From: Crambe crambe
Taxonomy: Eukaryota; Porifera; Demospongiae; Poecilosclerida; Crambeidae
NCBI GenBank assembly: GCA_963924555.1
Contig: OZ004588.1
Coordinates: 1,736,001-1,800,000 of the forward strand
Length of the DNA: 64,000 nt
Reading direction: 5' to 3'
The translations under genes were made by a program, and so were the position numbers. Shown piece by piece: positions 1 through 11,395 of the stretch. How positions within the stretch are numbered: the first letter of the stretch is position 1; every line of letters begins with the position of its first letter. The notes beneath the pieces are model-generated. The model was not told the DNA's origin. It did not search any database and saw only the letters and a program-made list of their open reading frames with translations.

Positions 1-189
1 TGATAGGGTCTGAATGTCTGGGATCCTACCCACTTGCAAATTCAACTCCCTTTACCCCTTAAGTACGAGTTGCATGCATGAAGGAAGGACTCGGTATTGT
101 CGGTGCATCTTCTAATTGCCCCTCCCCTATATATTTTCCCATCTCTGTCAGTAGTGGGGTGAATACGAGTTGCTCGCATGAAGGAAGGA

Positions 190-530
190 CTCTCTCTGAT
201 TGGTATAATTGTAATTCCCCCTCCCTCCCCTATATATTCAGTTTATCCCTAGCATGGAAGTGCTGATGGAGTTAGTAGATGTGAACACCTCATGGCCCAC
301 CACTGTCATTCTATTATGACTTTCTAATGTCGAGACCCTTTACCCAGCTAATGTGTATAGAGTGGCAGTACAGGAACTTGACTTCAAATGTTGAGGTGTC
401 TCTCCAGAGAAGTTGTAGCACTTTCAGTCGATATGATTGTTTACTTTCTGTTTCATAATGGCTCCCTTTCTATTATCAAGCCAGTATGAATTTATTTATG
501 GAGGGTGTGCTCTAATATCAATCCATGCAC
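190..530. repeat. Module A unit (dispersed repeat)
   Basis: This is a representative copy of the most frequent repeat in the flanks. The order of recognisable words is: a CCCCTCCCTCCCC tract with TATATAT; TTTGTCCCTAGCATGGA or a variant; CACCTCATGGCCCACCACTG; GAGACCCTTTACCCA; ACTTTCTGTTTC; GGCTCCCTTTCTATTATC; and GGAGGGTGTGCT. The same order recurs at many sites in this window, always on the plus strand. Reading frames through it are short and not conserved between copies, so it is not called as coding. Confidence 0.75.
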
Positions 531-897
531 CCTACACACTTACCAACTCTCCAGCAGTCTGTCATGTTGTGTGTCGGACTTGTCAAGTGTGTGTGGACAC
601 ATACTGTGTGTGTATTAAACATAATCAATGCAGTTTTCTAAGAGTAGGTTAATATGCCTGTATCCTGTTCACCTTCCCCCTTTAGAAGGTGTCAGTACAT
701 TACCTTTCCATCTTTCCATGGCTCAAAAGGTATCAGTATTCCTTTTTCACACCAATAAGGTGTGGATAAATCAACCCCTTTCCATGCTGAAGACAGAACC
801 CTGCCTCAATACATCTTCACATTTTCTACGCACTCCTTCATATCATCCATCATCCTGTTGTTACCTAATAATGCCCAAGGAGAAGTGAATGTCCCAG

Positions 898-900
<3 letters not shown>

Positions 901-969
<69 letters not shown>
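901..969. repeat. (TG)n microsatellite
   Basis: About 69 bp of pure TG dinucleotides. The matching position in the duplicated block (about 9217-9238) has only about 22 bp, so the tract has changed length since the duplication. Open frames made of Cys-Val or Thr-His repeats across it are artefacts. Confidence 0.97.
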
Positions 970-972
<3 letters not shown>

Positions 973-1554
973 AGGGGGTTGTTTAAGCAGAAACAAAAAA
1001 TGAAAATAAAAAATATAACTTTGGAAATGATCTTGTCCACTGCACTGCTGATTGGGACCAAGTTACAGCCTATTTATATAGTAAAGCCTAACACTCCCAT
1101 TGATCTGAGTTAGTCAGCATTTGATACCAGTCATCAGGGGAGAACCCAATCCGATCAACACTAAACCATGGGTTTCGGTCCCATTAATCTCCCGACCCAT
1201 TGGCTAGCTCCCGGAAAGGGAGGGACCACTCCCACTAATGGAGTCCGGTAGCATCAATGATTAGAAAGCCTAAGAAGCTGTTTGTGTGTGTGTGTGTGAG
1301 GATTTTTAAGAGAAAATAAAAAAGAAATCAACATTTATGCAACATTTTATGCAAAGGATTAAGTATGTGTACCGCCCATAGCAACACAGTTGTCACATGA
1401 CATCATAACGTTTGGGTTAATGATGTCATTAACTTATGTTTCAAGTATTCCAATTTTGCTGCCAATTATTCCTGATTATGTATTCATATATGCTGAGTGT
1501 GCATGATATGAGATAATGTCGAACATAACCATGAAGACCCTTCCTCTGGTTGTG

Positions 1555-1850
1555 AACTGTCTCTGATTGCTCCTCCCCCTCCCCCTATATATTGTACCAT
1601 CTCACTTTGTCCCTACCATGGATAATGTTGAGAGTTCGTAGACCTGAGCACTTCATGCCCCCCTGTCATTCTAGACAGTTGATATCAACTATTCTGTACT
1701 TGATGTTGAGACCCTTTACCCACTTCAGCTTAGTTATAATGTGTATAGAGTGGTAAAATGTTGAGGTGTGTAAACAGAGAGGTTGTCATATTAGTTGATA
1801 TGATCGTTTATTTTCTGTTTCGCTATATGGTCCCTTTTATTATGTATGGG
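1555..1850. repeat. Module A unit
   Basis: Carries the CTCCCCCTATATATTG tract, CTACCATGGATAATGTTGAGAG, GAGACCCTTTACCCAC and TTTTCTGTTTCGCTATATGG in the module A order. It is duplicated with SD1 at 9820-10100. Confidence 0.65.
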
Positions 1851-2294
1851 GTTTTTGAATGGACCATTGGAAAGCATTTCTGGTGATTTCAAGTGGAATC
1901 TATAAGAATCGAATTATTGATCATGAATCATAATATTAATTATCACATAGTTAGTTAATGCCCTCAGCCTCAGAGTTCCACATAAGACGGTTATAATGAC
2001 CTCAAGCTTTGCCCTCAGTCACCGTAATAGCAACAATTCTCAGGTTCCTAAACTAGTGAAACTCCTTGACTTTGTGGAATGACCTTTATACTCAAGTGGT
2101 TAAATGACTGTTGTATAATGTACATACATATGAAGTGTTTCCCTCTGTTTTCCATGTAGATGCTTCAACTTAAGGAATGCAAAGACAATGGAGCACTAAC
2201 ATTCTGTGGTGATCTGCAAACTCAGAACTGGGTGCTGTTTGTTTTGTTGACTCCACCTCCTCTCCCCTCCTCTCCCCTGATGTGACACCCACAG

Positions 2295-2369
2295 AGATTG
2301 CGTCCCCCCATGAAGGGATCCAGCTGCTCCTTATTTAAGACCACTTTCACTCACTATCGGATTCTGAAG
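2295..2369 (+). other. 75-nt exon-like segment with GT-AG borders
   Basis: A polypyrimidine stretch and CCCACAG lie immediately before it, and GAAG|GTATGC lies after it. The duplicate at 10512-10586 keeps both borders and the same length. A third, more diverged relative lies at 13608-13681. One frame is open (R-L-R-P-P-M-K-G-S-S-C-S-L-F-K..., ending in R-I-L-K) and stays open in the second copy. I do not recognise the peptide. It could be an exon of a decayed or noncoding multi-copy gene. Confidence 0.4.
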
Positions 2370-2591
2370 GTATGCAGAAAAGTCACTTTCTTATTCTGCA
2401 GTTTCCTGTTTTTGTTACTTTGGACATGTGTTTTTTGAATATTTGGCCTTGATGTGGTTAATTGAATGTTAATTACCCTTTGATGGATGAGATGATCCCT
2501 ACATAACACTCCCAATCACTATGACCTAAACCTATGGGGTGTCCCTGTAATTAGTCCATGAATGACCTTTTGACCTTTCCAATGTACATAG

Positions 2592-2698
2592 GAGAGGGAA
2601 CAGAAGTGGACGTCATCGATGCATTCTCACCAGAGTCTGAAGATGACACTTCAGAAATACTTTTGCCAGCCCGTACAGTGATGACTACAGGGCCTAGG
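2592..2698 (+). CDS. Acidic exon-like ORF segment, unknown
   Basis: Follows a plausible acceptor (AATGTACATAG). It encodes a short acidic Ser/Thr-rich peptide containing the motif FSPESEDDTSE. The SD1 copy (10807-10905) keeps the frame with a handful of changes, some silent and some not, so there is no clear sign of strong selection. I do not recognise a domain. The 3' border is unclear, because no good donor follows directly. It could be a real exon of an unrecognised gene or chance open frame in a repeat. Confidence 0.3.
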
Positions 2699-2844
2699 GC
2701 CACACCCACTTATGTCTCACCTTTCATATTTTTAAACTATTATGTGTACATATTAATATGTGTATGTTGGGTTCAGTGTCATTGTTGGTCATGTGATCAG
2801 TTGTATCATCATTCTTGATAATATCCTCCACTAGGTTGTTAATC

Positions 2845-3070
2845 AATTTTGCGCATGGGCATTGTGATTTTAGGGGGTGGGGCAGGCTGGTTGCATGGTG
2901 GGCATTATTTGCATCAGTGATAGCACATGCATTGAATATTCTGACAAGAGATCTGTTTGAAGATCGAGATGGAGACAGCTTGCTTGTTGAGTGTCTGCAA
3001 TCGGCGCCATTGAACGAGGTTTCATTCATTCAGATGGAAGTGTTCTGCATTAATAACTGGCATCTGTGTA
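2845..3070 (+). promoter_or_regulatory. Promoter-like unit with degenerate NRF-1-type site
   Basis: Starts with TGCGCATGGGCA (2850-2861), one base from the NRF-1 palindrome TGCGCATGCGCA. Next come a G-rich stretch, GGTGGGCATTATTTGCATC, GATCGAGATGGAGACAGC and CAATCGGCGCC, ending at a donor-like CTGTGTAAGT (near 3065). Related units lie at 11062-11290 (SD1 copy), 47620-47770 and 52912-53060. The last two have the perfect palindrome. The arrangement looks like a TSS plus first exon and donor, but transcription is not shown. Confidence 0.4.
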
Positions 3071-3291
3071 AGTACCTGCAGCCTTTGGACATTTAGGTTA
3101 ACAAGTCTTGAATCAGTGATAGCTTCCAACTTGTAAAGATCATCCATTGATCCACCCATGTTTAGCAAAAGACATGTTTTCTTGGAGTCAGATATGATGA
3201 TGTGCTTTTACATAGTATTAGGATATATACCATTATGATGTCATGTGAGCATATGCATAAACCCCTTGCTTGTCAATGTTTACTCATAGGT

Positions 3292-3449
3292 ACAGTGGAT
3301 TGCAGGTTGCTTGATACTTGCACTTCAGCCAGCAAGGTCACATAGACCAATCAGATTCATGCTGACACCATTGCCTGCAAATCTGATTGGTCCATGTGAC
3401 CTCAGTGGCTGAAGTACTAGTGTCAAGCAACCTGCAATCCACTATGCTG
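3292..3449. mobile_element. Foldback MITE-like inverted repeat
   Basis: The two arms, about 65 nt each, are near-complementary. The left arm begins GTGGATTGCAGGTTGCTTGA, and the right arm ends with its complement before CACTATG. The loop is short. TA dinucleotides lie at both edges, compatible with a Tc1/mariner-type non-autonomous element, but the target duplication cannot be proven here. A fragment resembling its end (TTGCAATCCACTAT) recurs near 61190. Confidence 0.6.
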
Positions 3450-4183
3450 TTGCCTTACTGAATATGATGTGACCTTAATCAAGTTATTTGAATTATGTGT
3501 TGGTTCATGGATTTATGAACGCATCGAAGGCTGGCTTGGATCAAATATGCCAGACATCCTTTTGTGTATAATATTAGTAATGTGTGGATTTACAGTGTAC
3601 ACCCTTCCTCTCCCCCTCCACTTCACTTATTTACACTTCCACACCTTTGTTTCAACTGTCAGCTGTCAGCATGATGATGTAACATCACTGTGTTCTGTTA
3701 TTTCTGGCTTTCCAGATCAAGAAAGATTGATTAATGGCTCCTTTAGCAGTGTTAATCATTAGCTCCTTTGTAATCTCATTTGGTGTTCTTTTAGTTTTGT
3801 AAAACTCGATGTATTTGGTGACCCAACTTCAACAGTTACTACGCACAGTCTCCAGGAGATCAGTATACTTTGTGGTCTTACGCTCAGCTGCCTCCTCTAT
3901 TAAGGTGTCATATGGAATAGTCACTTCAATCGTGGTCACAACCTTGGTATCATCATCCCACCAGACTGTCGGGCCGTAGATCAGTATTTGTAATGTTGGC
4001 TGGGAAAGTCCAAGTCAACACTTACGGATGCAGTGGTTGAGATGGTCTCTCCCTCTCTCTCTCTCTCCCCTTCCCTCAATTTCAAAAATGAAACTTTGAG
4101 TATGCTATGGCTGTACTTAGAAATGGAAACATCCTCAATTTTCTGAATATGATCCAGAAATGATCTGACATTGTTGGAATCTC
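3450..4183. other. No recognisable gene
   Basis: No coding signal that I can support. It contains a short CT tract near 4047-4066 and a few frames under 100 codons with no recognisable motif. The last part is shared loosely with sequence upstream of 60300. Confidence 0.5.
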
Positions 4184-4369
4184 GTACAGAATTGTATGCT
4201 CAGCATTGTTTCAAAAATTTCAAAGATCTGGGGTTGGACATGGGAAATCCCCCTCCCCCTCAACACAATACCTACACATAATGTGTTGCTGCAATCACTA
4301 GTAGATGATGTTTTGTTGTTTTTTTTCAAAACACACCCCCTCACTAATCACTGTATGTTGTGTATGCAG

Positions 4370-4440
4370 TGCCAGTTACATGAAGTCCTCAAGGAAGAGG
4401 AGCAGTCATAATCATCCATCTAAAAGAGCAAACCCTTTAA
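4370..4440 (+). other. Module B exon-like segment, variant copy
   Basis: Module B is a 70-71-nt segment containing AAGTCCTCAAGGAAGAGGAG, normally bordered by CAATTACAG and GTAACC. In this copy the acceptor side reads TGTATGCAG, followed by a different start, and the donor-side word is GCAACC, so the GT is lost. It is probably a decayed or GC-donor copy. Confidence 0.45.
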
Positions 4441-4826
4441 GGCAACCATCAATCCTTCTCACCTTATACTTGTACTGTGTAATAATAGTTCTTCCTATAA
4501 TGGGTGTGTGTATGTTGTGTGACAGCTGGCGGCAAGTGATCCTTACTTGGTTATCACATGTAATTTCCTTTTTGATGTGGTTTTTAGAGCATTTTTATTG
4601 TATTCCCCCTCCTCGAGCCTCTTTGTACTAGCATGTGGAATCATACTCTCATCCTGCTTCAACTTCAGTACATTATTTTTTTGATGGCTCAAAAGATATT
4701 GATATGCCACCCCTTTCCTCTTTATATTCAACCTCAATACATTTCCTACTAACTCCTTCATATCTACCAACATCCTGTTGTCACATAATTATGTTAATAT
4801 CCCATGCAGGAGAAATGCTACTGTGT

Positions 4827-4964
4827 CAGGGCTCACAATAGCTGTCAGTCACAGGACATTTGTCCGGTCATTTTCTGCCTTTGTCTGACCAATTTTTCTA
4901 TTATAGTAAAACTGCTATTAGATAATCATGTGTGGACAATAATGTAGTGTTACTGTGAGCCCTG
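4827..4964. mobile_element. Short hAT-like MITE (CAGGGCTCACA ends)
   Basis: Inverted ends CAGGGCTCACAATAG and its imperfect complement CTGTGAGCCCTG enclose 138 bp. The flanks TACTGTGT and TTGTGTGT match at 6 of 8 positions, so an 8-bp target duplication is possible but imperfect. The SD2 partner has no such element here and carries a different insertion at the same place (61048-61185). Confidence 0.7.
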
Positions 4965-7341
4965 TTGTGTGTGTGTCCTACTAGTTGTCCAACTGTCACT
5001 TGCACTTATAATAACACCAACCACTTCACAGTACAGCTTTTCCACTGAGTTTACACAAGTACATCACAACTAGAGAATTACTTTTTCTTGCTCTTGGAGC
5101 AGAACAACAAAGTGAAGAGCACAATTTGTTGAATCTGTTAGTCTGCCAGTGAGTTGTGTACTCAAGCCCTTGAGTGTTCCATAAGGCCTGGTAGCACACC
5201 ACTTAAAGGCCGTCAATTAAAAGTACTGTCCTGGCTCTGTTCCTCTGACATAATGTAATTGGTCTATTCAGACTGATGAAAATACTTTTCCATAGGTGAT
5301 TGCTCCAACCACATCATAATGAAGGGGGAAACCCCCTAAATTAGTGTTGTGTGTACTAACTGATCCTGTTATGTGTTTCATTATGCACACTATCACATGT
5401 TAATTTCCTCTGGATACCACATATGTACATGCATGCACATTATAAACTAATTTCTTAATTTTTTTGGTGGTTGTACTGTCTAGTATTGGACTTTAGACTG
5501 AAGTCCAGGCACCATCCTGTTGTTACATAATAATGCTCCAGGAGAAGAAGTGTATGTCCCAGTACTGTGTGTGTGTGTGTGTGTGTTGTGGTGCAAATTT
5601 CTTTCTATACTTGATTTTCTTTCACGTATGATATATTTTTGATGTGTTTCATAATATTGAAAAGGAATTTTAACTCTTTTCTTCTCCCCCCCCCCCCAAT
5701 TAGTAGTTATATAACTATTTTGCACTCGTGACTTTCTAGTATTGAGACCCTTTACCCACTTCAGCATAGAGTCAATAATATGAGCATTCACTTTCTGTTT
5801 CAATATGGAGCCCTTTCTATTATCATGTATCAAGCCATATTAATTGAGCTTAGCCTAGGAGGGTGTGTGTAGTCTGAGCATGTTTAAAATAAGTACCTGC
5901 CATTGGACATTTGAATCAGTGATGGTAAAGGACATCCGTTGATCTACCCATCTTGGAGCAAAGGACGTGTTTTCTTGTAGTTGAAGTGTGTATGATGATA
6001 ATTATGATGATAGTACATTTAACTAGGATACATACCTATAACTTACCTGTTAATATCAACTGTCAGTCATAAATCAGTCTGTTTCGGCTTCCATTTAATG
6101 CAATTAAAAATTGATAATTGATTATGGACCTATTCAGCTGATTAAGATCTTTATGTAAGCAGTGGTGTCATCCATGTATGAAAGCTTCAGTTCCAGACAG
6201 ATCCTAGCATTCCACTTACTTAGTTACTTTCCTTTCACATGTGATGTGGTTTTTTAGAGCATTGTTATTGTAATTCTATCACCTTCTCCTCCTCCTTGAG
6301 CCTCTTTGTGGTTGTATGTACTAGCATGTGGAATCATACTCTTATCCTGCTTCCCTTTTAGAAGGTGCCAGAACATAATGTTTTGTATGGCTCAATTTTC
6401 CATGCTAAACAAGGTGTTGATATGCATGCTGTCCTATATTCAGGTTCACTACTAACTCCTTCATATCCACCAACATCATCCACCGTCTCGTTGTCACATA
6501 ATATTATGTTAATTACATATGTTAATATCCCAGGAGAATGCTTGTCCCAATACTCTGTGTGTATTCTACTGCATCGTAAATGTCACAATATCAGTTTGGC
6601 TAAATTGTTACCCTAAGGTGTGTGTGTGCAGACCCACATCATCTGTAGGTGCCTGACAGCACATCAAATCACCTGTAGGTGTCTGATTGACATGTCCAAA
6701 TAAGAGCCAGTTGCTACATACATATGGTGGGCATTATATGTGACAGTCCCAGCCAGCACATTACATTAATCGTTCCTCAAATTATGCTTTAAAATTACAA
6801 AACAGTCCCAAACTTCCCTATCAGGTAGGGGTTTGTAGACCTGAGCACCTCATGGCCCACCAGTGTCATTAACTTTTTGTACCTTTTAAGATTGAGACCC
6901 TTTACCCACTGCATGAAATTGACTTCAAATGTTGATCCAGAGAAGTTGCCATATTAAAACATAATTTTTCACTTTCTGTTTCACTGTTCTATCATCCATC
7001 TACCGTAATATGGTATGAATTTGAACTTGGGTAAAGAGTAGGGTGTGCTACAATATGGATTCATAATCCAAACATGTTCTGAGTGAGTCTATCTTTCATA
7101 AACTACCCCCATATACTTTATATCTTAATATCAGTTGCCTGTGGAGGGCTGAGTTGCTGCCAATTAAGTTTCCAGTATTTTCAGCATTTAGTAGAACTAG
7201 AGCAGTTGCACTAAAGCTAGCCATACCAGCTGTGTGTATGGACAGGTGGTACCCTTGTACTGGTACTGGCCCTTGAGTGTTCCATAAGCCTGGGGTATAG
7301 AAAAAAGAAGGGCGGGGCAAAGGAAAAGGCACATAACATAC

Positions 7342-7846
7342 CATGGGCGTAGCCAGGGGTGGTTCGGGTGGTTCCACCTTTTCAAAATGAATAAAAATAT
7401 TTTAGGTGCGAGCGCGAGCACACGTACGTGCGTTTGTGAACGATCGATTGATCGATCGTGAGCTGAGAGAAACGAGTGAGGCAAAGCCTCTTATTATTTT
7501 CATCCAGAAAAGGTCAGTTTACTTATAACTCGGCAGTTAGTGGCTTAGTGCCTGAGACTATGACTATAAAGTATAAATCTTGTTGTAAAAACAGTACAAG
7601 TAGCTAGCAGATTGTGAAGAAGTGGTGCCATCTTCATCATCTACTCATCTTCATACATTCCCTGCCTTCGTATGCTACTTTGCAGCTGCTAGCTAAGACA
7701 TTGTTTTGTTTATAATTTAAAAACAAACTGACAAAAGAGGATGTGGTTATAGGAAAGTGAGCGTGGTCAGGCCAAATTTTTTTTTTAAGCACTAACGCGT
7801 GGATAATTTCAGAACCCCCTTTCAAAAAACTCTGGCTACAGGCCTG
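7342..7846. mobile_element. hAT-like non-autonomous element with empty-site partner
   Basis: The ends are CATGGGCGTAGCCAG and, inverted at the right, CAGGCCTGTAGCCAG. A 5-bp direct repeat CATAC flanks it (7337-7341 and 7847-7851). The duplicated locus at 63970-63974 has a single CATAC and no insert, then continues with similar sequence. This is an empty site and fixes the insertion boundaries. No transposase frame is visible. The interior carries an ATCGATCG-rich stretch. Confidence 0.88.
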
Positions 7847-7900
7847 CATACAGTTACTTTAAGCTGCAATAAATAATAAGTATAATTTAATTTTAAATTA

Positions 7901-8002
7901 CTTTTATTTTTCTCTTTTATATTCAGCTTAACAAATTTCTTTTTGAAATCTTTTTTTCAAAAAGAAATTTGTTAAGCTGGATATAAAAGAGAAAAATAAA
8001 GA
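7901..8002. repeat. Long near-perfect hairpin
   Basis: Two arms of about 46 nt pair almost perfectly around a loop of a few bases. The left arm contains AGCTTAACAAATTTCTTTTT and the right arm its complement, ending in AAAGAGAAAAATAA. It is AT-rich and has no coding content. It could be a foldback element or a cruciform-prone relic. Confidence 0.8.
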
Positions 8003-8395
8003 ATGTCAGCTGATAATGGAACTATAAACTTCTATATTGTCTGTACAGCTTCTAAGAACAGTTTACTGGAACACTTACTGTTTATTGTGATGAACATAAA
8101 CAAGCTGAGAATCCAACATCCCACCACTGTCAATTTATGGTATGTTTCGAGATTAACTATTCTGTTTTCGACTTTCTGGTGTTACCAATTTTTGATAACC
8201 TTCTCTTGCTTAAGTCATGTAGTCGTTTGTGACATTATATAATGAATTTTGGCAGCATAATTGCAAACCACCAAATTATCCATCCACATGGAAATCTGTG
8301 CATCATAATTATGACTTTAGCTTCTCCAGGTTGGAAAAATTTATCTGCACCTCTGTACTGACATCAGTGTCACATTGATTAATTCCTCTCTCCCT
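8003..8395. repeat. Low-copy repeat, no gene
   Basis: No gene is seen. The part from about 8200 (CCACCAAATTATCCATCCAC and the following words up to CACATTGATTAATTCCTCTC) also occurs near 48600-48700. A looser version lies at 55380-55500, where it again leads into a module A block. Confidence 0.6.
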
Positions 8396-10511
8396 TGATA
8401 GGGTCTGAAAGTCTGGGATCCTACCCACTTGCAAATTCAACTCCCTTTACCCCTTAAGTACGAGTTGCATGCATGAAGGAAGGACTCGGTATTGTCGGTG
8501 CATCTTCTAATTGCCCCTCCCCTATATATTTTCCCATCTCTGTCAGTAGTGGGGTGAATACGAGTTGCTTGCATGAAGGAAGGACTCTCTCTGATTGGTA
8601 TAATTGTAATTCCCCCTCCCTCCCCTATATATTCAGTTTATCCCTAGCATGGAAGTGTTGATGGAGTTAGTAGATGTGAACACCTCATGGCCCACCACTG
8701 TCATTCTATTATGACTTTCTAATGTTGAGACCCTTTACCCAGCTAATGTGTATAGAGTGGCAGTACAGGAACTTGACTTCAAATGTTGAAGTGTCTCTCC
8801 AGAGAAGTTGTAGCACTTTCAGTCGATATGATTGTTTACTTTCTGTTTCATAATGGCTCCCTTTCTATTATCAAGCCAGTATGAATTTATTTATGGAGGG
8901 TGTGCTCTAATATGAATCCATGCACCCTACACACACTGTGTGTGTATTAAACATAATCAATGCAGTTTTCTTGATATGCCTGTATCCTGTCCACCTTCCC
9001 CCTTTAGAAGGTGTCAGTTCATTACCTTTCCATGGCTCAAAAGGTATCAGTATACCTCCTTTTTCACACCAATAAGGTATGGATAAATCAACCCCTTTCC
9101 ATGCTGAAGACAGAACCCTGCCTCAATACATCTTCACATTTTCTACGCACTCCTTCATATCATCCATCATCCTGTTGTTACCTAATAATGCCCCGGGAGA
9201 AGTGAATGTCCCAGTACTGTGTGTGTGTGTGTGTGTGTATTTGAGGGGGTTGTTTAAGCAGAAACAAAAAATGAAAATAAAAAATATAACTATAACTTTG
9301 GAAATGATCTTGTCCACTGCACTGCTGATTGGGACCAAGTTACAGCCTATTTATATAGTAAAGCCTAATACTCTTGATCTGAGTTAGTCAGCATTTGATA
9401 CCAGTCATCAGGGGAGAACCCAATCCGATCAACACTAAACCATGGGTTTCGGTCCAATTAATCTCCCGACCCATTGGCTAGCTCCTGGAAAGGGAGGGAC
9501 CACTCCCACTAATGGAGTCCGGTAGCATCAATGATTAGAAAGCCTAAGAAGCTGTTTGTGTGTGTGTGTGTGAGGATTTTAAGAGAAAAAAAAAAGCATT
9601 TATGCAACATTTTATGCAAAGGATTAAGTATGTGTACCGCCCATATGCAACACAGTTGTCACATGACATCATAACGTTTGGGTTAATGATGTCATTAACT
9701 TATGTTTCAAGTATTCCAATTTTGCTGCCAATTATTCCTGATTATGTATTGTGCATGATATGAGATAATGTCGAACATAACCATGAAGACCCTTCCTCTG
9801 GTTATGAACTGTCTCTGATTGCTCCTCTCCCTCCCCCTATATATTGTACCATCTCACTTTGTCTCTACCATGGATAATGTTGAGAGTTCGTAGACCTGAG
9901 CACTTCATACCCCCCTGTCATTCTAGACAGTTGATATCAACTATTCTGTACTTGATGTTGAGACCCTTTACCCACTTCAGCTTAGTTATAATGTGTATAG
10001 AGTGGTAAAATGTTGAGGTGTGTATCCAGAGAGGTTGTCATATTAGTTGATATGATCGTTTATTTTCTGTTTCGCTATATGGTCCCTTTTATTATGTATG
10101 GGGTTTTTGAATGGACCATTGGAAAGCATTTCTGGTGATTTCAAGTGGAATCAAATTATTGATCATGAATCATAATATTAATTATCACATAGTTGGTTAA
10201 TGCCCTCAGCCTCGGAGTTCCACATAGGACGGTTATAATGACCTCAAGCTTTGCCCTCAGTCACCGTAATAGCAACAACTCTCAGGTTCCTAAACTAGTG
10301 AAACTCCTTGACTTTGTGGAATGACCTTTATACTCAAGTGGTTAAATAATGTACATACATATGAAGTGTTTCCCTCTGTTTTCCATGTAGATTCTTCAAC
10401 TTGCAAAGACAATGGACATTCTGTGGTGATCTGCAAACTCAGAACTGGGTGCTGTTTGTTTTGTTGACTCCACCTCCTCTCCCCTCCTCTCCCCTGATGT
10501 GACACCCACAG

Positions 10512-10586
10512 AGATTGCATCCCACAATGAAGGGATCCACTTGCTCCTTATTTAAGACCACTTTCACTCACTATCGGATTCTGAAG
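10512..10586 (+). other. 75-nt exon-like segment, SD1 copy B
   Basis: Same length and same CCCACAG and GAAG|GTATGC borders as 2295-2369. A few substitutions keep the frame open. Confidence 0.4.
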
Positions 10587-10806
10587 GTATGCAGAAAAGT
10601 CACTTTCTTATTCTGCAGTTTCCTGTTTTGGTTACTTTGGACATGTCTTTTGAATATTTGACTTTGATGTGGCTAATGGAATGTTAATTACCCTTTGATG
10701 GATGAGATGATCCCTACATAACACTCCCAATCACTATGACCTAAACCTATGGGGTGTCCCTGTAATTAGTCCATGAATGACCTTTTGACCTTTCCAATGT
10801 ACATAG

Positions 10807-10905
10807 GAGAGGGAACAGAAGTGGACGTCATCGATGTATTCTCACCAGAGTCTGAAGATGACACGTCAGAAACACTTCTGCCAGCCCGTACAGTGATGAC
10901 TACAG
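10807..10905 (+). CDS. Acidic exon-like ORF segment, SD1 copy B
   Basis: Counterpart of 2592-2698, again with FSPESEDDTSE after an ACATAG acceptor-like word. The downstream part differs by a small deletion (CTACAGGGCCACACC), which changes the tail. Unknown product, weak support. Confidence 0.28.
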
Positions 10906-11061
10906 GGCCACACCCACTAATGTCTCACCTTTCATCTTTTTGAACTATTATGTGTACATATTAATATGTGTATGTTGGGTTGAGAGAGTTCAGTATCATT
11001 GTTGGTCATGTGATCAGTTGTATCATCATTCTTGATAATATCCTCCACTAGGCTGTTAATC

Positions 11062-11290
11062 AATTTTGCGCATGGGCATTGTGATTTTAGGGGGTGGGGC
11101 AGGCTGGTTGCATGGTGGGCATTATTTGCATCAGTGATAGCACATGCATTGAATATTCTGACCAAGAGATCTGTTTGAAGATCGAGATGGAGACAGCTTG
11201 CTTGTTGAGTGTCTGCAGTCGGCGCCATTGAACGAGGTTTCATTCATTCAGATGGAAGTGTTCTGCATTAATAACTGGCATCTGTGTAAG
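11062..11290 (+). promoter_or_regulatory. Promoter-like unit, SD1 copy B
   Basis: TGCGCATGGGCA at 11067-11078 is followed by the same G-rich, GGTGGGCATTATTTGC and GTGTAAGT landmarks as 2845-3070. Confidence 0.38.
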
Positions 11291-11395
11291 TACCTGCAGC
11301 CTTTGGACATTTAGGTTAACAAGTCTTGAATCAGTGATAGCGTCCAACTTGTAAACATCATCCATTGATCCACCCATCTTTAGCAAAAGACATGT

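Larger units (their letters stand above)
1..3180. repeat. Segmental duplication SD1, copy A
   Basis: This block recurs in direct orientation at 8396-11395. Differences are scattered substitutions and short indels, with a longer TG tract in this copy. It contains two module A units (about 190-530 and 1555-1850), two exon-like segments and a promoter-like unit. Similarity ends near the word AAAGACATGTTT (about 3178); beyond that the two copies continue into different sequence. The window starts inside the block, so its true left edge is unknown. No long intact protein gene is seen. Confidence 0.9.
4184..7341. repeat. Segmental duplication SD2, copy A
   Basis: Matches about 60300-63974 in direct orientation. 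Shared landmarks in order are: the Module B segment; GGATCCTATAA-type words; ATTTCCTACTAACTCCTTC; TTGGACTTTAGACTGAAGTCC; the module A remnants near 5735-5880; GGTGCCAGAACATAATGTTT; a second module A remnant near 6840-7095; and ACATAACATAC at the right edge. The copies differ by transposon insertions (4827-4964 here, 61048-61185 there, and 7342-7846 here only) and by homopolymer lengths. Confidence 0.88.
8396..11395. repeat. Segmental duplication SD1, copy B
   Basis: Direct copy of 1-3180. It contains module A units at about 8580-8930 and 9820-10100, exon-like segments at 10512 and 10807, and the promoter-like unit at 11062. Its right edge is abrupt: after AAAGACATGTTT (11394) the sequence switches to CACCTGTAGGTGTCTGATTG, which belongs to the SD2 block (about 6671). 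Confidence 0.9.

Noticed and set aside
190-530. Module A frame M-E-L-V-D-V-N-T-S-W-P-T-T-V-I-L as a conserved gene
   Set aside because: It recurs in several copies, but length and frame change through indels and most copies are interrupted. The repetition reflects the DNA repeat.
861-1113. Cys-Val and Thr-His repeat ORFs
   Set aside because: Dinucleotide TG microsatellite artefacts.
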